A stretch of 64,000 bases of DNA from Lysinibacillus sp. BPa_S21 (GTDB lineage Bacteria; Bacillota; Bacilli; Bacillales_A; Planococcaceae): positions 62,001 through 126,000 of the forward strand of contig NZ_JALIRS010000003.1 in the NCBI RefSeq assembly GCF_023337795.1, given 5' to 3'. Every line of letters starts with the position of its first letter. Within the stretch, counting starts at the first letter, position 1. The position numbers and the translations under genes are program-made. The notes under the pieces are model-generated. The model made no database searches and was not told where the DNA came from. It saw only the letters and a program-made list of their open reading frames with translations. Positions 48,390-57,974 of this stretch are shown piece after piece.

Positions 48390-49982
48390 TTAGTCTTCCG
48401 CAATCCAACTACGCAGTAACTTCGCAAAATCGTCTGGCTTATCTTTAGCCATTTTTTCAAGCTGCTTACGACGCATTGTAGCTTCCGTTTCAATTTCTTC
48501 ATTAATATCTTCAATAATTAGTTCTTCTTGTTCATCTAGGATACTAAGTTCTTCTTCTTCTTGCGCACGTTTACGTGAACGAATAATAAAGAATGCAAGC
48601 AATAGTATTACAGCAAGTAATATGCCACCTACTACCCATATCCACCATGGAATAACAGATTTTTCACTAGCCGTCTCTGTTGCTTTCCCATTCAATGGAT
48701 GCACCGAAACAGCTACTTTTTCATCGATTTGATCTTGAGTAAGTTCAGCTGCTACATCTTTAGAAATCGTCGTACGAACTATAGTACTTAAAATTTTCTG
48801 GATATCCTCTTGAACGCCATCTGGTAATGTTGCTGCATCAGTTGCCGTCGGTGGTTCAACAATTACTTGGATACCAATATCTTGAATTTTATATGGTGCC
48901 TCTTGGATATCTTTACGTATACGGTTTACATCATTATTTATTGTCTCTTCAGTACGCTCGTAATCTCCATTACCGTTTGCACCTTCGTTATAAGTTGTAA
49001 AGTTGTCTGTCGTCGTTTCAGCTTCAGGTGTACCAGTGGCTGCAGCCCCTGTACCAGAATATTGCTCGGTAATACGTTGAGCACTTATTGCGATGCCTTC
49101 CATATTCTCTTCGTCGACTGGTGTAACAAGGTTTTCTTCACGATTTTCTTTTTTGAAATCAATGTCTGTTGTCACAGAAACTATTACTTTATCTTGCCCC
49201 ATAAGCGTACCTAGCATATTTTGAACTTGGCGCTGTAGGTCACGCTCAACTAATTTCTTCGCTTGTAACTGACCTTCAGCTGTCGTTGTCGACATTCCAT
49301 CAGTCGTCGCAGCATGCAGATCAAAGTAATCAGAAAATTGGTTAGAAATTACAATATTATCCGTATTTAAATTCGGAACACTTTTTGCTACTAAATTGTA
49401 CATAGTAGCAATTTGTTGCTCTGTAAATTTATAACCAGGGTCTGTATTCAAAACAATAGATGCCGTCGCTTCATCTTTAACATCCTTTAAGAATACTCCC
49501 TCTTCTGGAAGGTTAATCATTACCTTTGCGTCTTTTACACCATCTAGATTTTTAATGAGCTTTGCAATTTCTGTTTCAGTTGCTGCTTTTTTTAATAGAT
49601 TAAACTCATTATCTGTCATACCGAATCCAGAGCTATTTGCAAAAGAATAGTCAATTGATCCAGTTTGCGGATATCCTTCAGATGCTAACTGCACTAACAA
49701 TGAATCTACTTGTTCTTCGGGTACTAAAATCGAAGTCCCTCCCGGTGCAATTTCGTATTTTACACCTTGGGTGTCTAACGCTTCCTTCACTTGTCCGATT
49801 TCTCTTGTCGATAAATCTTTATAAAGTGGTACATATGTAGTTTTTGTAGCAAAGATTGTAATAGCTATAGCAAGTGCTATAACGCCTAATACAGAACCTA
49901 TCATTACAATTTTTTGTTTTTTACTACGACTTGTCCAAAATTTGCTGGTGTCGTCTTTTATTTTCGTCAATCGTTCATTCAT
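48390..49982 (-). CDS. fliF: Flagellar MS-ring protein FliF
   Basis: The product is 530 residues from MNERLTKIKDDTSKF, preceded by CGGAGGATTCATA; twelve upstream codons are rejected. Two membrane helices (about 26-46 and 440-462) flank the periplasmic-side ring-building motifs (LYKDLSTREIGQVKEAL, ISNQFSDYFDLHAAT). The C-terminal cytoplasmic tail (KLLRSWIAED) binds FliG. It follows fliE after 254 bases holding a short repeat, the largest internal gap in the operon. Confidence 0.97.
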   Translation of the reverse strand: MNERLTKIKDDTSKFWTSRSKKQKIVMIGSVLGVIALAIAITIFATKTTYVPLYKDLSTREIGQVKEALDTQGVKYEIAPGGTSILVPEEQVDSLLVQLASEGYPQTGSIDYSFANSSGFGMTDNEFNLLKKAATETEIAKLIKNLDGVKDAKVMINLPEEGVFLKDVKDEATASIVLNTDPGYKFTEQQIATMYNLVAKSVPNLNTDNIVISNQFSDYFDLHAATTDGMSTTTAEGQLQAKKLVERDLQRQVQNMLGTLMGQDKVIVSVTTDIDFKKENREENLVTPVDEENMEGIAISAQRITEQYSGTGAAATGTPEAETTTDNFTTYNEGANGNGDYERTEETINNDVNRIRKDIQEAPYKIQDIGIQVIVEPPTATDAATLPDGVQEDIQKILSTIVRTTISKDVAAELTQDQIDEKVAVSVHPLNGKATETASEKSVIPWWIWVVGGILLAVILLLAFFIIRSRKRAQEEEELSILDEQEELIIEDINEEIETEATMRRKQLEKMAKDKPDDFAKLLRSWIAED

Positions 49983-50056
49983 TATGAATCCTCCGGTTAT
50001 AGTGAATAACCTATCCATCTAATAATTCGCGAAAACAGTGATATCCCATACATTCA

Positions 50057-50155
50057 ATCATAACAGGCTGATTTCCATTCTGACTGGTCCTTAGGGCGTT
50101 CAGCCTTTACTCCAATCAAGTAACAAATGTTATCCCAAACTTTTGGTAATGAGCC
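50057..50155. repeat. Dispersed repeat, short form, between fliE and fliF
   Basis: The left part reads CAATCATAACAGG then CTGATTTCCATTCTGACTGG; the right part is ACTCCAATCAAG then ATGTTATCCCAAACTTTTGGTAATGAGCC. These match the ends of the long family, with no 37-bp units. It lies within the fla/che operon without interrupting any gene. Confidence 0.7.
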
Positions 50156-50236
50156 TTTCAATTTCTCATTTAAAAAATGTTTAATTTATAGGATATATCT
50201 TTATTTAACAGTGACTTTATCACTTGTTTTATAAAG

Positions 50237-50542
50237 TTAGACACTCATTCGCATTATTTCTTGGTAAGCTTCAATCACCTTATTGCGAACTTCAATTGTT
50301 GCATTTAATGTAATGCTCGCTTTTTGTGATGCTATCATCACTTCGTGCAACTCTACATTTTCACCATTAATTAACTTTTGGGTTAGATTGTCAGAAGTAA
50401 TTTGTTGATCATTAACTTTCGATATTGCTTCTTTTAACGAGTTCGCAAAGCTCTGTTGTGCTTCATAAGGTGTCGTATTTAGTTTATTTGTTTCATTTAC
50501 AACCTGCGTAGGTGTCATTTGTGAAACGGACGAAATTGTCAT
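50237..50542 (-). CDS. fliE: Flagellar hook-basal body protein FliE
   Basis: The product is 101 residues. The conserved C-terminal two thirds is represented by SFANSLKEAISKVNDQQ, NGENVELHEVMIASQKASI and EVRNKVIEAYQEIMRMSV. FliE joins the MS ring to the proximal rod. It lies 23 bases after flgC with AAGGAAGATACAT before the ATG. Confidence 0.97.
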   Translation of the reverse strand: MTISSVSQMTPTQVVNETNKLNTTPYEAQQSFANSLKEAISKVNDQQITSDNLTQKLINGENVELHEVMIASQKASITLNATIEVRNKVIEAYQEIMRMSV

Positions 50543-50565
50543 TATGTATCTTCCTTTCTTGTTAT

Positions 50566-51027
50566 TTATCTTCCAATCTCTAAAGCCTTTGTCAGCATAG
50601 ATTTATTTGCATTCAATACAGTTACGTTTGCCTCGTAGGAACGAGTAGCTGACATTAAATCTACCATTTCTTTTAATGGATCTACATTTGGCATATTTAC
50701 ATAACCATCTGCATTTGCATCTGGATGAGTTGGATCATACACAAGTTTGAAAGGTGTTTCTCTATCTTCTTTTATTTGCGTTACTTTTACGCCGTTACCG
50801 ACACCACTTTTTGCATTTTTACCGAGTGCGACATTAAAAAACTTTGAAAACTGTCCCTCTTGCGCTGTAAATGTCACAGACTTTCGGCGGTATGGTTCCC
50901 ACTCCCCATTCACTTGTTTAGCACGCATTGTATCCATGTTTGCCATATTTGAAGAGATAACATCCATTCGTAAACGCTGTGCTGTTAAAGCCGAGGCAGT
51001 GGTATTCATTCCATGAAAAATTGACAT
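50566..51027 (-). CDS. flgC: Flagellar proximal rod protein FlgC
   Basis: The product is 153 residues. It has the rod N terminus (ALTAQRLRMDVISSNMANMDT), the YRRKSVTFTA segment and the C terminus (EMVDLMSATRSYEANVTVLNANKSM). Length is normal for FlgC. It is three bases from flgB. Confidence 0.97.
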   Translation of the reverse strand: MSIFHGMNTTASALTAQRLRMDVISSNMANMDTMRAKQVNGEWEPYRRKSVTFTAQEGQFSKFFNVALGKNAKSGVGNGVKVTQIKEDRETPFKLVYDPTHPDANADGYVNMPNVDPLKEMVDLMSATRSYEANVTVLNANKSMLTKALEIGR

Positions 51028-51030
51028 CTA

Positions 51031-51423
51031 TTACTTACCTCCTTTAATAACAGTATTTAATGTGTTTAACTTACCGTTCATGCGTTCAATTAATGCGTTG
51101 TAATAAATTTGATTTTCCGCAAGCTTCGTCTGTTCCGTATCCATATCCACAGCATTACCATTATTTCGATAACGTAAGCCATTAACATTATTCACACCAG
51201 GTGTAGATTGTCGAATCTCGAAATCATAATGTCTACGATCAGTACGATACGCAGAAATCGACGTTTGTTTTTCTTTCTCCAACATATCTTTAAAACTTAC
51301 ATTTTTCGCCTTATAGTTTGGCGTATCGACATTCGCAATGTTATTAGCAATTGTTTTATTATTCAAAGTTGCATAGGAAAGTCCATTCTCCAGGCTACTA
51401 ATAGTTCCTCCAAACAAATCCAA
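51031..51423 (-). CDS. flgB: Flagellar proximal rod protein FlgB
   Basis: The product is 130 residues from a TTG at 51421-51423 (reading M-DLFGGTISSLE), which sits five bases after GAGGTGG; a GTG three codons upstream (51432) lacks a ribosome site. The rod motif NNIANVDTPNYKAKNVSFKDML is unmistakable in its central part. It is the first gene of the fla/che operon. Its leader is long and structured. Confidence 0.95.
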   Translation of the reverse strand: MDLFGGTISSLENGLSYATLNNKTIANNIANVDTPNYKAKNVSFKDMLEKEKQTSISAYRTDRRHYDFEIRQSTPGVNNVNGLRYRNNGNAVDMDTEQTKLAENQIYYNALIERMNGKLNTLNTVIKGGK

Positions 51424-51544
51424 AACATCCACCTCATTTTATGTACTTCTTTTTTTATCCAATACTACAATTGTAATTAAGATGATACGTAGTGTCTATT
51501 GTCTTTTGTCACTTTTTACTAGTTCACGAGACCTATTTTTATAC

Positions 51545-51634
51545 ACAAATAACCAGGACAATACTTCCGCACCCCTTGTGCCACATAGCTTTACGGCACC
51601 CAAACTACTTCTAGTTAATTTACACTATATAGGC
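51545..51634 (-). promoter_or_regulatory. Structured flgB leader, possible c-di-GMP-I (GEMM)-like aptamer
   Basis: On the minus strand, ATAGTGTAAA resembles the GEMM block ATAGGGCAAA. A hairpin AACTA-GAAG-TAGTT follows in the place of the GNRA-capped P1b stem, then GGGTGCCGTAAAGCTA resembles GGGACGCAAAGCCA. A third part, AAGGGGTGCGGAAGTA, only loosely resembles the final GEMM stem. The loop is GAAG instead of GNRA, and a competing GTGCC/GGCAC stem is possible. The identification is tentative. It lies about 130-210 bases upstream of flgB. Confidence 0.3.
51627..51634 (-). promoter_or_regulatory. Possible sigma-D -10 element upstream of flgB
   Basis: GCCTATAT matches seven of eight bases of the SigD -10 consensus GCCGATAT. 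The nearest TAAA upstream is 12 bases away instead of about 15, so the assignment is weak. Confidence 0.25.
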
Positions 51635-51649
51635 AGTGTTTTCGGTTTT

Positions 51650-51678
51650 ATGATTGATTTTTTCCCTTTTTTTGACAA
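51650..51678 (-). promoter_or_regulatory. Candidate sigma-A promoter for the fla/che operon
   Basis: TTGTCA (51673-51678), 17 bases, AATCAT (51650-51655). The -35 is good and the -10 weak. It would give a 5' leader of about 220 bases that includes the structured segment. Confidence 0.35.
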
Positions 51679-51686
51679 AATAACGG

Positions 51687-51701
51687 TAGACACAGTGTCT
51701 A
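51687..51701. promoter_or_regulatory. 15-base palindrome upstream of the fla/che promoter
   Basis: TAGACACAGTGTCTA is a perfect inverted repeat around a central A, eight bases upstream of the candidate -35. It has the size and place of an operator. No known regulator is assigned. Confidence 0.45.
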
Positions 51702-51738
51702 AATTAAAGTTCCTTTTTACTACCAAGAGTTAAAGATT

Positions 51739-51753
51739 AATATTTCAAAAATT
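51739..51753. promoter_or_regulatory. Possible CodY box upstream of the fla/che promoter
   Basis: AATATTTCAAAAATT matches 11 of 15 positions of the CodY consensus AATTTTCWGAAAATT. CodY represses fla/che in B. subtilis, and codY is the adjacent gene, but an AT-rich region gives such matches by chance. Confidence 0.3.
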
Positions 51754-51964
51754 CAGAATAGTAGTTCCATACTGTCTTATAAGTAAAACAATAGGAGTAT
51801 ACACTTTTTGTATTTATGCAATAAGTAATGCGAATGCCAAAAACTTAACCTAGGGATAAAGCTTTAATAATAGCATATACGATGGTTAAAATCTTACCTA
51901 CAGGAGTTAAGGAAAAAGATTAAAACACAGACGATTCTCCCCCCACATTTAGTACTATAACATA

Positions 51965-51993
51965 GTTTGACATAATTAGAAGTAATGTCAAAC
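51965..51993. other. 9-bp inverted repeat in the codY-flgB gap
   Basis: GTTTGACAT (51965-51973) and ATGTCAAAC (51985-51993) are exact inverted copies. The rest of 51760-52020 is AT-rich without recognisable genes. Confidence 0.45.
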
Positions 51994-52024
51994 AGCCAAA
52001 AATTTCGTCGAATAATAGAAAAGT

Positions 52025-52063
52025 ACGAAAAGGCAGCTGATTCACAAATATTCCAGCCGCCTT
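52025..52063 (-). terminator. Second terminator in the codY-flgB gap
   Basis: AAGGCGGCTG pairs with CAGCTGCCTT (52054-52063 with 52030-52039, one G-U pair) and the minus strand continues TTTTCGTACTTTT. It lies about 500 bases after codY and would block readthrough into the fla/che region. Confidence 0.65.
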
Positions 52064-52136
52064 CATGTTACTTATGAAATTTTTGTGTCATTGCACCTCG
52101 GAATATTACATCCGGAATCGGCTTTATGCTTAGTCT

Positions 52137-52290
52137 GCAGATGTTTTTTTGCTCGAAAGGACAGTACTAACGTAGCGGCAGTATACAATAGCCTGGTTTT
52201 GCCTGTGCGAAAGCGAAGCAACTACATCAACAAAACAGGATGGCCAACACGATGGCGGTCATTTCGGTAATGCCAACGGACGCGACGTTT
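52137..52290. repeat. Degenerate remnant of the long dispersed repeat
   Basis: CAGATGTTTTTTTGC, AACGTAGCGGCAG, GTGCGAAAGCGAAGC and CCAACACGATGGCGGTCA correspond in order to the right half of the long copies, but with many changes. No terminal repeats are visible. The flanking 52290-52500 contains CGCTTTCGCTACACAAAACATTG, a further piece of the family unit. Confidence 0.6.
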
Positions 52291-52506
52291 TACCGTTGCA
52301 GGTCCCAATAGCCTTTATCGCATGAATGCTATAATTTTAGGCTAACATCCTGTAAGAACCTGTAAGAACTGCTTTACGATTCCGCAACACCTTCCAAAGG
52401 CTTTAGGCCAATGTCTTAAAAACGTAGCGCAGCAACATATTATTGATCACTCCGTAATGAGTTTTTGTTTCGCTTTCGCTACACAAAACATTGATAAAAA
52501 AGTAAA

Positions 52507-52561
52507 AAGGCATGTGGAATAAAATTATTCCACATGCCTTACAACGTTCCCAGAGAACGTT
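52507..52561 (-). terminator. Double-hairpin terminator after codY
   Basis: The first hairpin is AACGTTC (52543-52549) with GAACGTT (52555-52561), five bases after the stop. The second is a perfect 16-bp stem AAGGCATGTGGAATAA with TTATTCCACATGCCTT (52507-52540), followed on the minus strand by TTTTTACTTTTTT. Confidence 0.9.
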
Positions 52562-52565
52562 TTTA

Positions 52566-53345
52566 TTATTTCATTTTAATTTCAGCTAATGCATTTAAGA
52601 ATTTATCGTTAAGTACTTTAATGTAAGTACCTTTCATACCTAGAGAGCGAGATTCGATTACACCTGCAGATTCTAGTTTACGTAATGCGTTTACGATTAC
52701 TGAACGTGTGATGCCAACTCGGTCTGCAATTTTTGAAGCAACAAGTAAGCCTTCATGTCCATCAAGTTCTTCAAAGATATGTTCAATAGCCTCTAACTCA
52801 CTGTATGAAAGAGAGTTAATCGCCATTTGTACAACAGCTTTGCTTCGAGCTTCCTCTTCAATTTCCTCAGATTTCTCACGTAAAATTTCCATACCAACTA
52901 CTGTAGCACCATACTCAGCTAAAATTAAATCATCATCCTCAAATTGTGAAGATAAACGAGCAAGAATTAATGTACCAAGACGCTCACCACCACCAACGAT
53001 TGGCACAATCGTTGTTAATGCATTTTGGAATAGTTCTTTATTTTCAATTGGGAAAGCAGTATGCTCGTCATTAATATCTAAGTTTGAAGAAGTTTCAGAA
53101 ATTGTGAACAAGCTATGTGTATATTCTTCTGGGAATTGACGCTCTTCGAACATCTTTTTCATACGTTCGTTTTCAATTTGTTGGTGAATTGAAATGCCTA
53201 AAAGTTTACCTTTACGGCTTACAATATAAACATTACTGTCAATAATATCTCCTAATGTATCTGCCATTTCTTTAAAGTTTACTGGCTTACCAGCAGAAGC
53301 TTGAAGCATTGAGTTAATTTTACGCGTTTTTTCTAATAAATTCAT
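52566..53345 (-). CDS. codY: Global nutritional repressor CodY
   Basis: The product is 259 residues, the standard length. The N-terminal GAF domain (about 1-155) senses branched-chain amino acids; the C-terminal winged helix contains [21 protein letters not shown] and [19 protein letters not shown], the DNA-binding part. With GTP it represses stationary-phase, transport and motility genes. It ends the xerC-hslV-hslU-codY group and faces the fla/che control region downstream. Confidence 0.98.
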   Translation of the reverse strand: MNLLEKTRKINSMLQASAGKPVNFKEMADTLGDIIDSNVYIVSRKGKLLGISIHQQIENERMKKMFEERQFPEEYTHSLFTISETSSNLDINDEHTAFPIENKELFQNALTTIVPIVGGGERLGTLILARLSSQFEDDDLILAEYGATVVGMEILREKSEEIEEEARSKAVVQMAINSLSYSELEAIEHIFEELDGHEGLLVASKIADRVGITRSVIVNALRKLESAGVIESRSLGMKGTYIKVLNDKFLNALAEIKMK

Positions 53346-53432
53346 TATATGTTCCTCCTATAAATAATCCGAAGAGTATTTACTTAATATTCTAAAGTTT
53401 TTTACAACTGAATGAAACTATTCAGCCTTTTC

Positions 53433-54830
53433 TTACAATATAAACTGTGACAAATCTTTGTTTTTTACTATACCCGCAAGTTTTCGATCTACATATGCAG
53501 CATTGATTGGAATATTTGCAGGTGCAATTTCTGCAGCTTCAAACGATAATTCTTCCAATAAACGTTCTAATATTGTGTGTAAACGGCGAGCTCCAATATT
53601 ATCAGTCTCCTGATTGACCTCGGTTGCAATCTCTGCAATCCGTTCAATTGCATCTTCCGTAAAGTTTATTTCCACGCCTTCTGTCTCTAATAACGCCTTA
53701 TATTGCAAAACAAGTGATTGATCTGGCTCTTTCAAAATACGTACAAAATCTTGTTTTGTAAGTTTTTCAAGCTCTACTCGAATCGGGAATCGACCTTGCA
53801 ACTCAGGAATTAGATCAGATGGCTTTGACATATGAAATGCTCCAGCAGCAATAAACAGCATAAAGTCTGTTTTAACAGCACCGTACTTCGTTGTTACAGT
53901 AGAACCTTCAACGATTGGCAGAATATCACGTTGCACACCTTCACGTGATACATTCGCAGAGGAGTTACTGTCCTTACTAGCAATTTTATCAATTTCATCA
54001 ATAAAAATAATACCTGACTGTTCAGCTCTTGAAATAGCTTCTTGTGCAACTTCATCTGCATCTATAAGCTTGTTCGCTTCTTCAATTGTTAAAATACGGC
54101 GCGCGTCTTTCACTTGTACACGACGTTTCTTCTGCTTTTTAGGCATCAAACTAGATAGCATATCCTGCATGCCACTGTTTGCAGACATATCCATGCCCGT
54201 TCCTTGTAACGCATCAAAAATAGAAGGGTTTTGTTCAGTTACTTCAACTGTAACCCATTCATTTTCTAATTTACCATTACGTAAATCGATAGCGATTTGC
54301 GCACGTTTGGAGCGCACTTCAGTTTCTTCAGAGGAATCGTCATTGGTTTGCTGTTCTTTCCCACCAAATAACATTTCAAATGGATTTTGCATGGACTGTT
54401 TTTTTCGTAAGGACGGAACCAATAACTTAACGATAGCTTCGTTTGCCAGTTCTTCTGCTTGGTCCTTCACAGACTCCATCATCTCTTCTTTTACAAGACG
54501 ATAAGAAGCTTCTACTACATCGCGTACCATTGACTCTACGTCGCGTCCAACGTACCCTACTTCTGTAAACTTTGTTGCTTCTACTTTCACAAATGGTGCA
54601 TTCGTTAACTTTGCAATTCTTCGGGCAATTTCTGTTTTTCCGACACCTGTAGGTCCAATCATCAAAATATTTTTCGGAATTACTTCAGCCTTCATCTCAT
54701 CACTTAATAGCGAGCGACGATATCGGTTACGTAGCGCAATCGCTACCGCTCTCTTCGCTTCATTTTGTCCAACGATATAACGATCCAAATGCTCAGTAAT
54801 TTGTCTTGGCGTTAAATTATTTTTTGTCAT
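53433..54830 (-). CDS. hslU: HslU (ClpY) ATPase subunit
   Basis: The product is 465 residues. It unfolds substrates for HslV. Walker A GPTGVGKT is at 59-66, Walker B is [11 protein letters not shown], and the intermediate domain (about 110-245) is variable with Gln/Glu/Ser. The C terminus DLSQFIL inserts into HslV. The ATG shares a base with the hslV stop codon. Confidence 0.98.
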   Translation of the reverse strand: MTKNNLTPRQITEHLDRYIVGQNEAKRAVAIALRNRYRRSLLSDEMKAEVIPKNILMIGPTGVGKTEIARRIAKLTNAPFVKVEATKFTEVGYVGRDVESMVRDVVEASYRLVKEEMMESVKDQAEELANEAIVKLLVPSLRKKQSMQNPFEMLFGGKEQQTNDDSSEETEVRSKRAQIAIDLRNGKLENEWVTVEVTEQNPSIFDALQGTGMDMSANSGMQDMLSSLMPKKQKKRRVQVKDARRILTIEEANKLIDADEVAQEAISRAEQSGIIFIDEIDKIASKDSNSSANVSREGVQRDILPIVEGSTVTTKYGAVKTDFMLFIAAGAFHMSKPSDLIPELQGRFPIRVELEKLTKQDFVRILKEPDQSLVLQYKALLETEGVEINFTEDAIERIAEIATEVNQETDNIGARRLHTILERLLEELSFEAAEIAPANIPINAAYVDRKLAGIVKNKDLSQFIL

Positions 54831-55375
54831 TAGTTAAGCGCCTCCACGATAATATTATGATTTGTAAACACACAGATTTCAGCGGCGGTTTCTAATGCTG
54901 CCTCTGCAATTTCACGAGCAGACATTGTGTCACCCGCATATTTTTTCAGGGCACGACCTGCTGATAATGCATAGTTACCCCCAGAACCAATTGCCAAAAC
55001 CCCGTCATCCGGTTCAATTACTTCTCCAGTACCCGAAACAAGAAGGAGTGTACTTTTATCCATTACAAGTAGCATGGCCTCTAATTGACGTAACATTTTA
55101 TCACCGCGCCACTGCTTAGCCACTTCAACCGCCGCACGTTGCAAATTACCATTGTATTCATTTAACTTTCCTTCAAACATCTCAAAAAGTGTAAATGCAT
55201 CGGCAACCGATCCCGCAAATCCTGCAAGTACCTGCCCATTAAACAGACGTCTGACCTTCCTTGCTGTACCCTTCATTACAACCGCATTCCCTAGGGTTAC
55301 TTGACCATCACCTGCCATAGCGCAAGCTCCATTATGATGAACTGCAAATATCGTTGTCGCATGTAATTGTCCCAT
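54830..55375 (-). CDS. hslV: HslV (ClpQ, CodW) peptidase subunit
   Basis: The product is 181 residues of the proteasome-beta fold. The start is [16 protein letters not shown], with AAGGAGGAAGG before the ATG; most HslV begin with the catalytic Thr after Met removal. Here five residues separate the Met from TTIF, and residue 2 is Gly where B. subtilis CodW has Ser. Conserved [29 protein letters not shown] and [16 protein letters not shown] blocks are present. It partners HslU. Confidence 0.97.
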   Translation of the reverse strand: MGQLHATTIFAVHHNGACAMAGDGQVTLGNAVVMKGTARKVRRLFNGQVLAGFAGSVADAFTLFEMFEGKLNEYNGNLQRAAVEVAKQWRGDKMLRQLEAMLLVMDKSTLLLVSGTGEVIEPDDGVLAIGSGGNYALSAGRALKKYAGDTMSAREIAEAALETAAEICVFTNHNIIVEALN

Positions 55376-55395
55376 TTGCCTTCCTCCTTAGCTTA

Positions 55396-56295
55396 TTATG
55401 CCCTTGGATGAGCATTCATATATGTTTGACGAAGATGCTCTTTTGTTACATGTGTGTAAACTTGTGTAGAAGTTAAATGAGCGTGGCCTAATAACTCCTG
55501 CACTGTACGTAAATCTGCGCCATTATTCAATAAATGTGTAGCAAAAGTATGGCGAAGCATATGTGGATATATTTTCGTATGGAGCGAGGCCTTGTCAATC
55601 ATTTCAGTTAAAATATGACGTACACCTCGAGGAGTAAGTTCCCCACCGCGCATGTTGACAAACAATTGCTGATGATTTGTGCTCTTCATCAATCGTGGAC
55701 GAGCTTGTTCTATGTAATCCTGCATAGCTAAACTCGCAAATTGCCCGAATGGAATAATACGTTCTTTTCGCCCTTTTCCCATTACTCTAATAATTGAATA
55801 ATGGAAATCAACATCTTCTACTTGAATCGAGGTAAGCTCACTTACACGAATACCTGTCGCATATAACAGCTCTAATATAGCCGTATTTCTTAATGATTTC
55901 AAATCATCGCCAACATTCGCATCAAATAGCTGCTTCAATTCTTCTTCGTAGAAAAAACTTGGTAAGCGTGATTCTTTTTTGGGATGATATAGTGATCGAA
56001 AGGCCCCATCGTCTAATCCGTGCTGTCTATTTAGAAAGCGAAAGAAGGAGCGTATTGAGGAGATCTTCCTTGATACAGATGATCTTGCTCTCTTTTCATC
56101 GTACAACTTCGTTACATAAAGACGTGCATGTATATACTCAACACTAGCTAAATCATTTACGCCCTCTGCCTGCAAAAACGCTAAAAAATCTAGTAGGTCC
56201 GATTCATATTCTCGCACTGTGTGAACAGAGAAGTTTTTTTCAATTTGAATATAAAGCATAAACTGCTCAAGTGCATCTTGGGACGAAACTAACAT
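55396..56295 (-). CDS. xerC: Tyrosine recombinase XerC (CodV)
   Basis: The product is 299 residues from MLVSSQDALEQF, with GGTGGTGAATC upstream; six further upstream codons are unlikely. The N-terminal SAM-like domain (10-95) and the catalytic domain show Arg150, Lys174, His245, Arg248, His271 and Tyr280 (ATGIRVSEL, HMLRHTFATH, LGHAHLTSTQVYTH). It resolves chromosome dimers with XerD at dif. It heads the operon with hslV, hslU and codY. Confidence 0.97.
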   Translation of the reverse strand: MLVSSQDALEQFMLYIQIEKNFSVHTVREYESDLLDFLAFLQAEGVNDLASVEYIHARLYVTKLYDEKRARSSVSRKISSIRSFFRFLNRQHGLDDGAFRSLYHPKKESRLPSFFYEEELKQLFDANVGDDLKSLRNTAILELLYATGIRVSELTSIQVEDVDFHYSIIRVMGKGRKERIIPFGQFASLAMQDYIEQARPRLMKSTNHQQLFVNMRGGELTPRGVRHILTEMIDKASLHTKIYPHMLRHTFATHLLNNGADLRTVQELLGHAHLTSTQVYTHVTKEHLRQTYMNAHPRA

Positions 56296-56598
56296 TAAAA
56301 GATTCACCACCAATGAATTATTGATAACCTTCTCAAATTACAGGTCGTCGCCAACGTGGTTTTTTACAAATGCCACCACTGGCTGATGAGCCTGAATTGC
56401 TTTCACTTGCCATTAAAAGCATGTCAATTTTCATTTATCCTCTTTAGGTTGTCACTTTGGGTATCGTTAATGTAGAAAACATACATATTGACACTATACC
56501 TATCTTCATCATATAGCAAGTGGAAATGTTTATATTTTGAGAAAATCTCCATACAAAATAATAAAATACGTGTAAATCAGCATTTTGTCTACAAAAAG

Positions 56599-56638
56599 AA
56601 AAAGCCTCTAAGAGTATATCAACATTTAGAGGCTTTTT
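56599..56638 (-). terminator. Intrinsic terminator after trmFO
   Basis: AAAAAGCCTCTAA (56599-56611) pairs exactly with TTAGAGGCTTTTT (56626-56638); the minus strand continues TTTTTCTTTTTG. It lies five bases after the trmFO stop. The rest of the 347-base gap to xerC shows no gene and should contain the xerC promoter, for which I see no clear candidate. Confidence 0.88.
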
Positions 56639-56642
56639 GCAA

Positions 56643-57956
56643 TCAAATTGTTTGTGAATTCACAAAATTACGAATTGTGCTTATTGCACGTGTAGCATGC
56701 ATCTCTGCACGCTCTGGTTTTGAACGACGTCCCGGTGGTAATTCAGGGAAAATTCCGAAGTTAACGTTCATCGGCTGGAAGTTTTTCGATTGTGCTTCTG
56801 TTATATAACGCGCCATACTTCCTAATGCCGTTTCGAATGGGAAGATAATTTGTTCTTGTCCCAGCGCTAATCGAGCTGCATTAATACCAGCAATTAATCC
56901 GCTACCAGCAGATTCAACATATCCTTCGACACCTGTCATTTGGCCTGCAAAGAAAATATTTTTTCGTTCGCGAAGCTGATAAGTTTTCTCTAGAACCTTT
57001 GGTGAATTAATGAACGTATTTCGATGCATAACTCCATAACGAACGATTTCAACATTCTCTAATCCCGGAATTAACTGCAATACTTCTTTCTGTGGGCCCC
57101 ATTTTAAATGTGTTTGGAAGCCAACGATATTGTAAAGAGTTCCTGCAGCATCGTCTTGACGTAATTGAACAACTGCATAAGGTCGTTTCCCTGTTTTTGG
57201 ATCTTCTAGACCTACCGGCTTCATCGGTCCAAATAACATTGTTTTCTCCCCGCGAGCAGCCATTACTTCAATCGGCATACAGCCTTCAAAGTAAATTTCC
57301 TTTTCAAATTCTTTTAATGGCACAACCTCTGCTTCGATTAACGCTTGACGGAAACGATCAAATTCTTCCTTTGTCATAGGACAGTTTAAATAAGCTGCTT
57401 CCCCTTTATCGTAACGAGATTTTAAATAAACCTTTTCCATATCGATGCTGTCTTTTTCAATAATTGGTGCTGCAGCATCATAGAAATATAGATAATCTAA
57501 ACCTGTTAAGCCTTGAATTTTTTCAGCTAAAGCTTTCGATGTTAGGGGTCCTGTTGCAATAACAGTTATGCCTTCTGGAATTTCAGTGACTTCTTCATGA
57601 ATGACTTCCACTAGAGGATGGTTTTTCACTGAGTCTGTCACATAGCCCGCAAATTCATGACGATCCACCGCTAAGGCACCGCCTGCTGGTACTGAACATG
57701 CATCTGCTGCCTTCATAATTACGGAATCTAAAATACGCATTTCTTCTTTAATTACACCTACGGCATTTGTTAGTCCATTTGCACGTAGTGAATTTGAACA
57801 AACAAGCTCTGCAAATTTATCAGTATGATGAGCTGGTGTTTGCTTTACTGGACGCATTTCATAAAGTTTAACTTTCACACCACGTTGAGCAATTTGCCAA
57901 GCAGCCTCACTACCTGCAAGACCTGCGCCTATTACATTTACTACTTGTTCAGTCAT
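56643..57956 (-). CDS. trmFO: tRNA U54 methyltransferase TrmFO
   Basis: The product is 437 residues. TrmFO uses methylenetetrahydrofolate and FAD to methylate U54 of tRNA. The FAD-binding [17 protein letters not shown] is N-terminal, followed by [19 protein letters not shown] and the C-terminal block [19 protein letters not shown]. It was once called gid and is closest to GidA. It follows topA by 18 bases. Confidence 0.97.
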   Translation of the reverse strand: MTEQVVNVIGAGLAGSEAAWQIAQRGVKVKLYEMRPVKQTPAHHTDKFAELVCSNSLRANGLTNAVGVIKEEMRILDSVIMKAADACSVPAGGALAVDRHEFAGYVTDSVKNHPLVEVIHEEVTEIPEGITVIATGPLTSKALAEKIQGLTGLDYLYFYDAAAPIIEKDSIDMEKVYLKSRYDKGEAAYLNCPMTKEEFDRFRQALIEAEVVPLKEFEKEIYFEGCMPIEVMAARGEKTMLFGPMKPVGLEDPKTGKRPYAVVQLRQDDAAGTLYNIVGFQTHLKWGPQKEVLQLIPGLENVEIVRYGVMHRNTFINSPKVLEKTYQLRERKNIFFAGQMTGVEGYVESAGSGLIAGINAARLALGQEQIIFPFETALGSMARYITEAQSKNFQPMNVNFGIFPELPPGRRSKPERAEMHATRAISTIRNFVNSQTI

Positions 57957-57974
57957 TTTCTTACCATCTTTCTA

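Noticed and set aside
51482..51733. Plus-strand open frame of 83 codons upstream of flgB
   Set aside because: No ribosome site or recognisable protein, and it lies across the fla/che control region.
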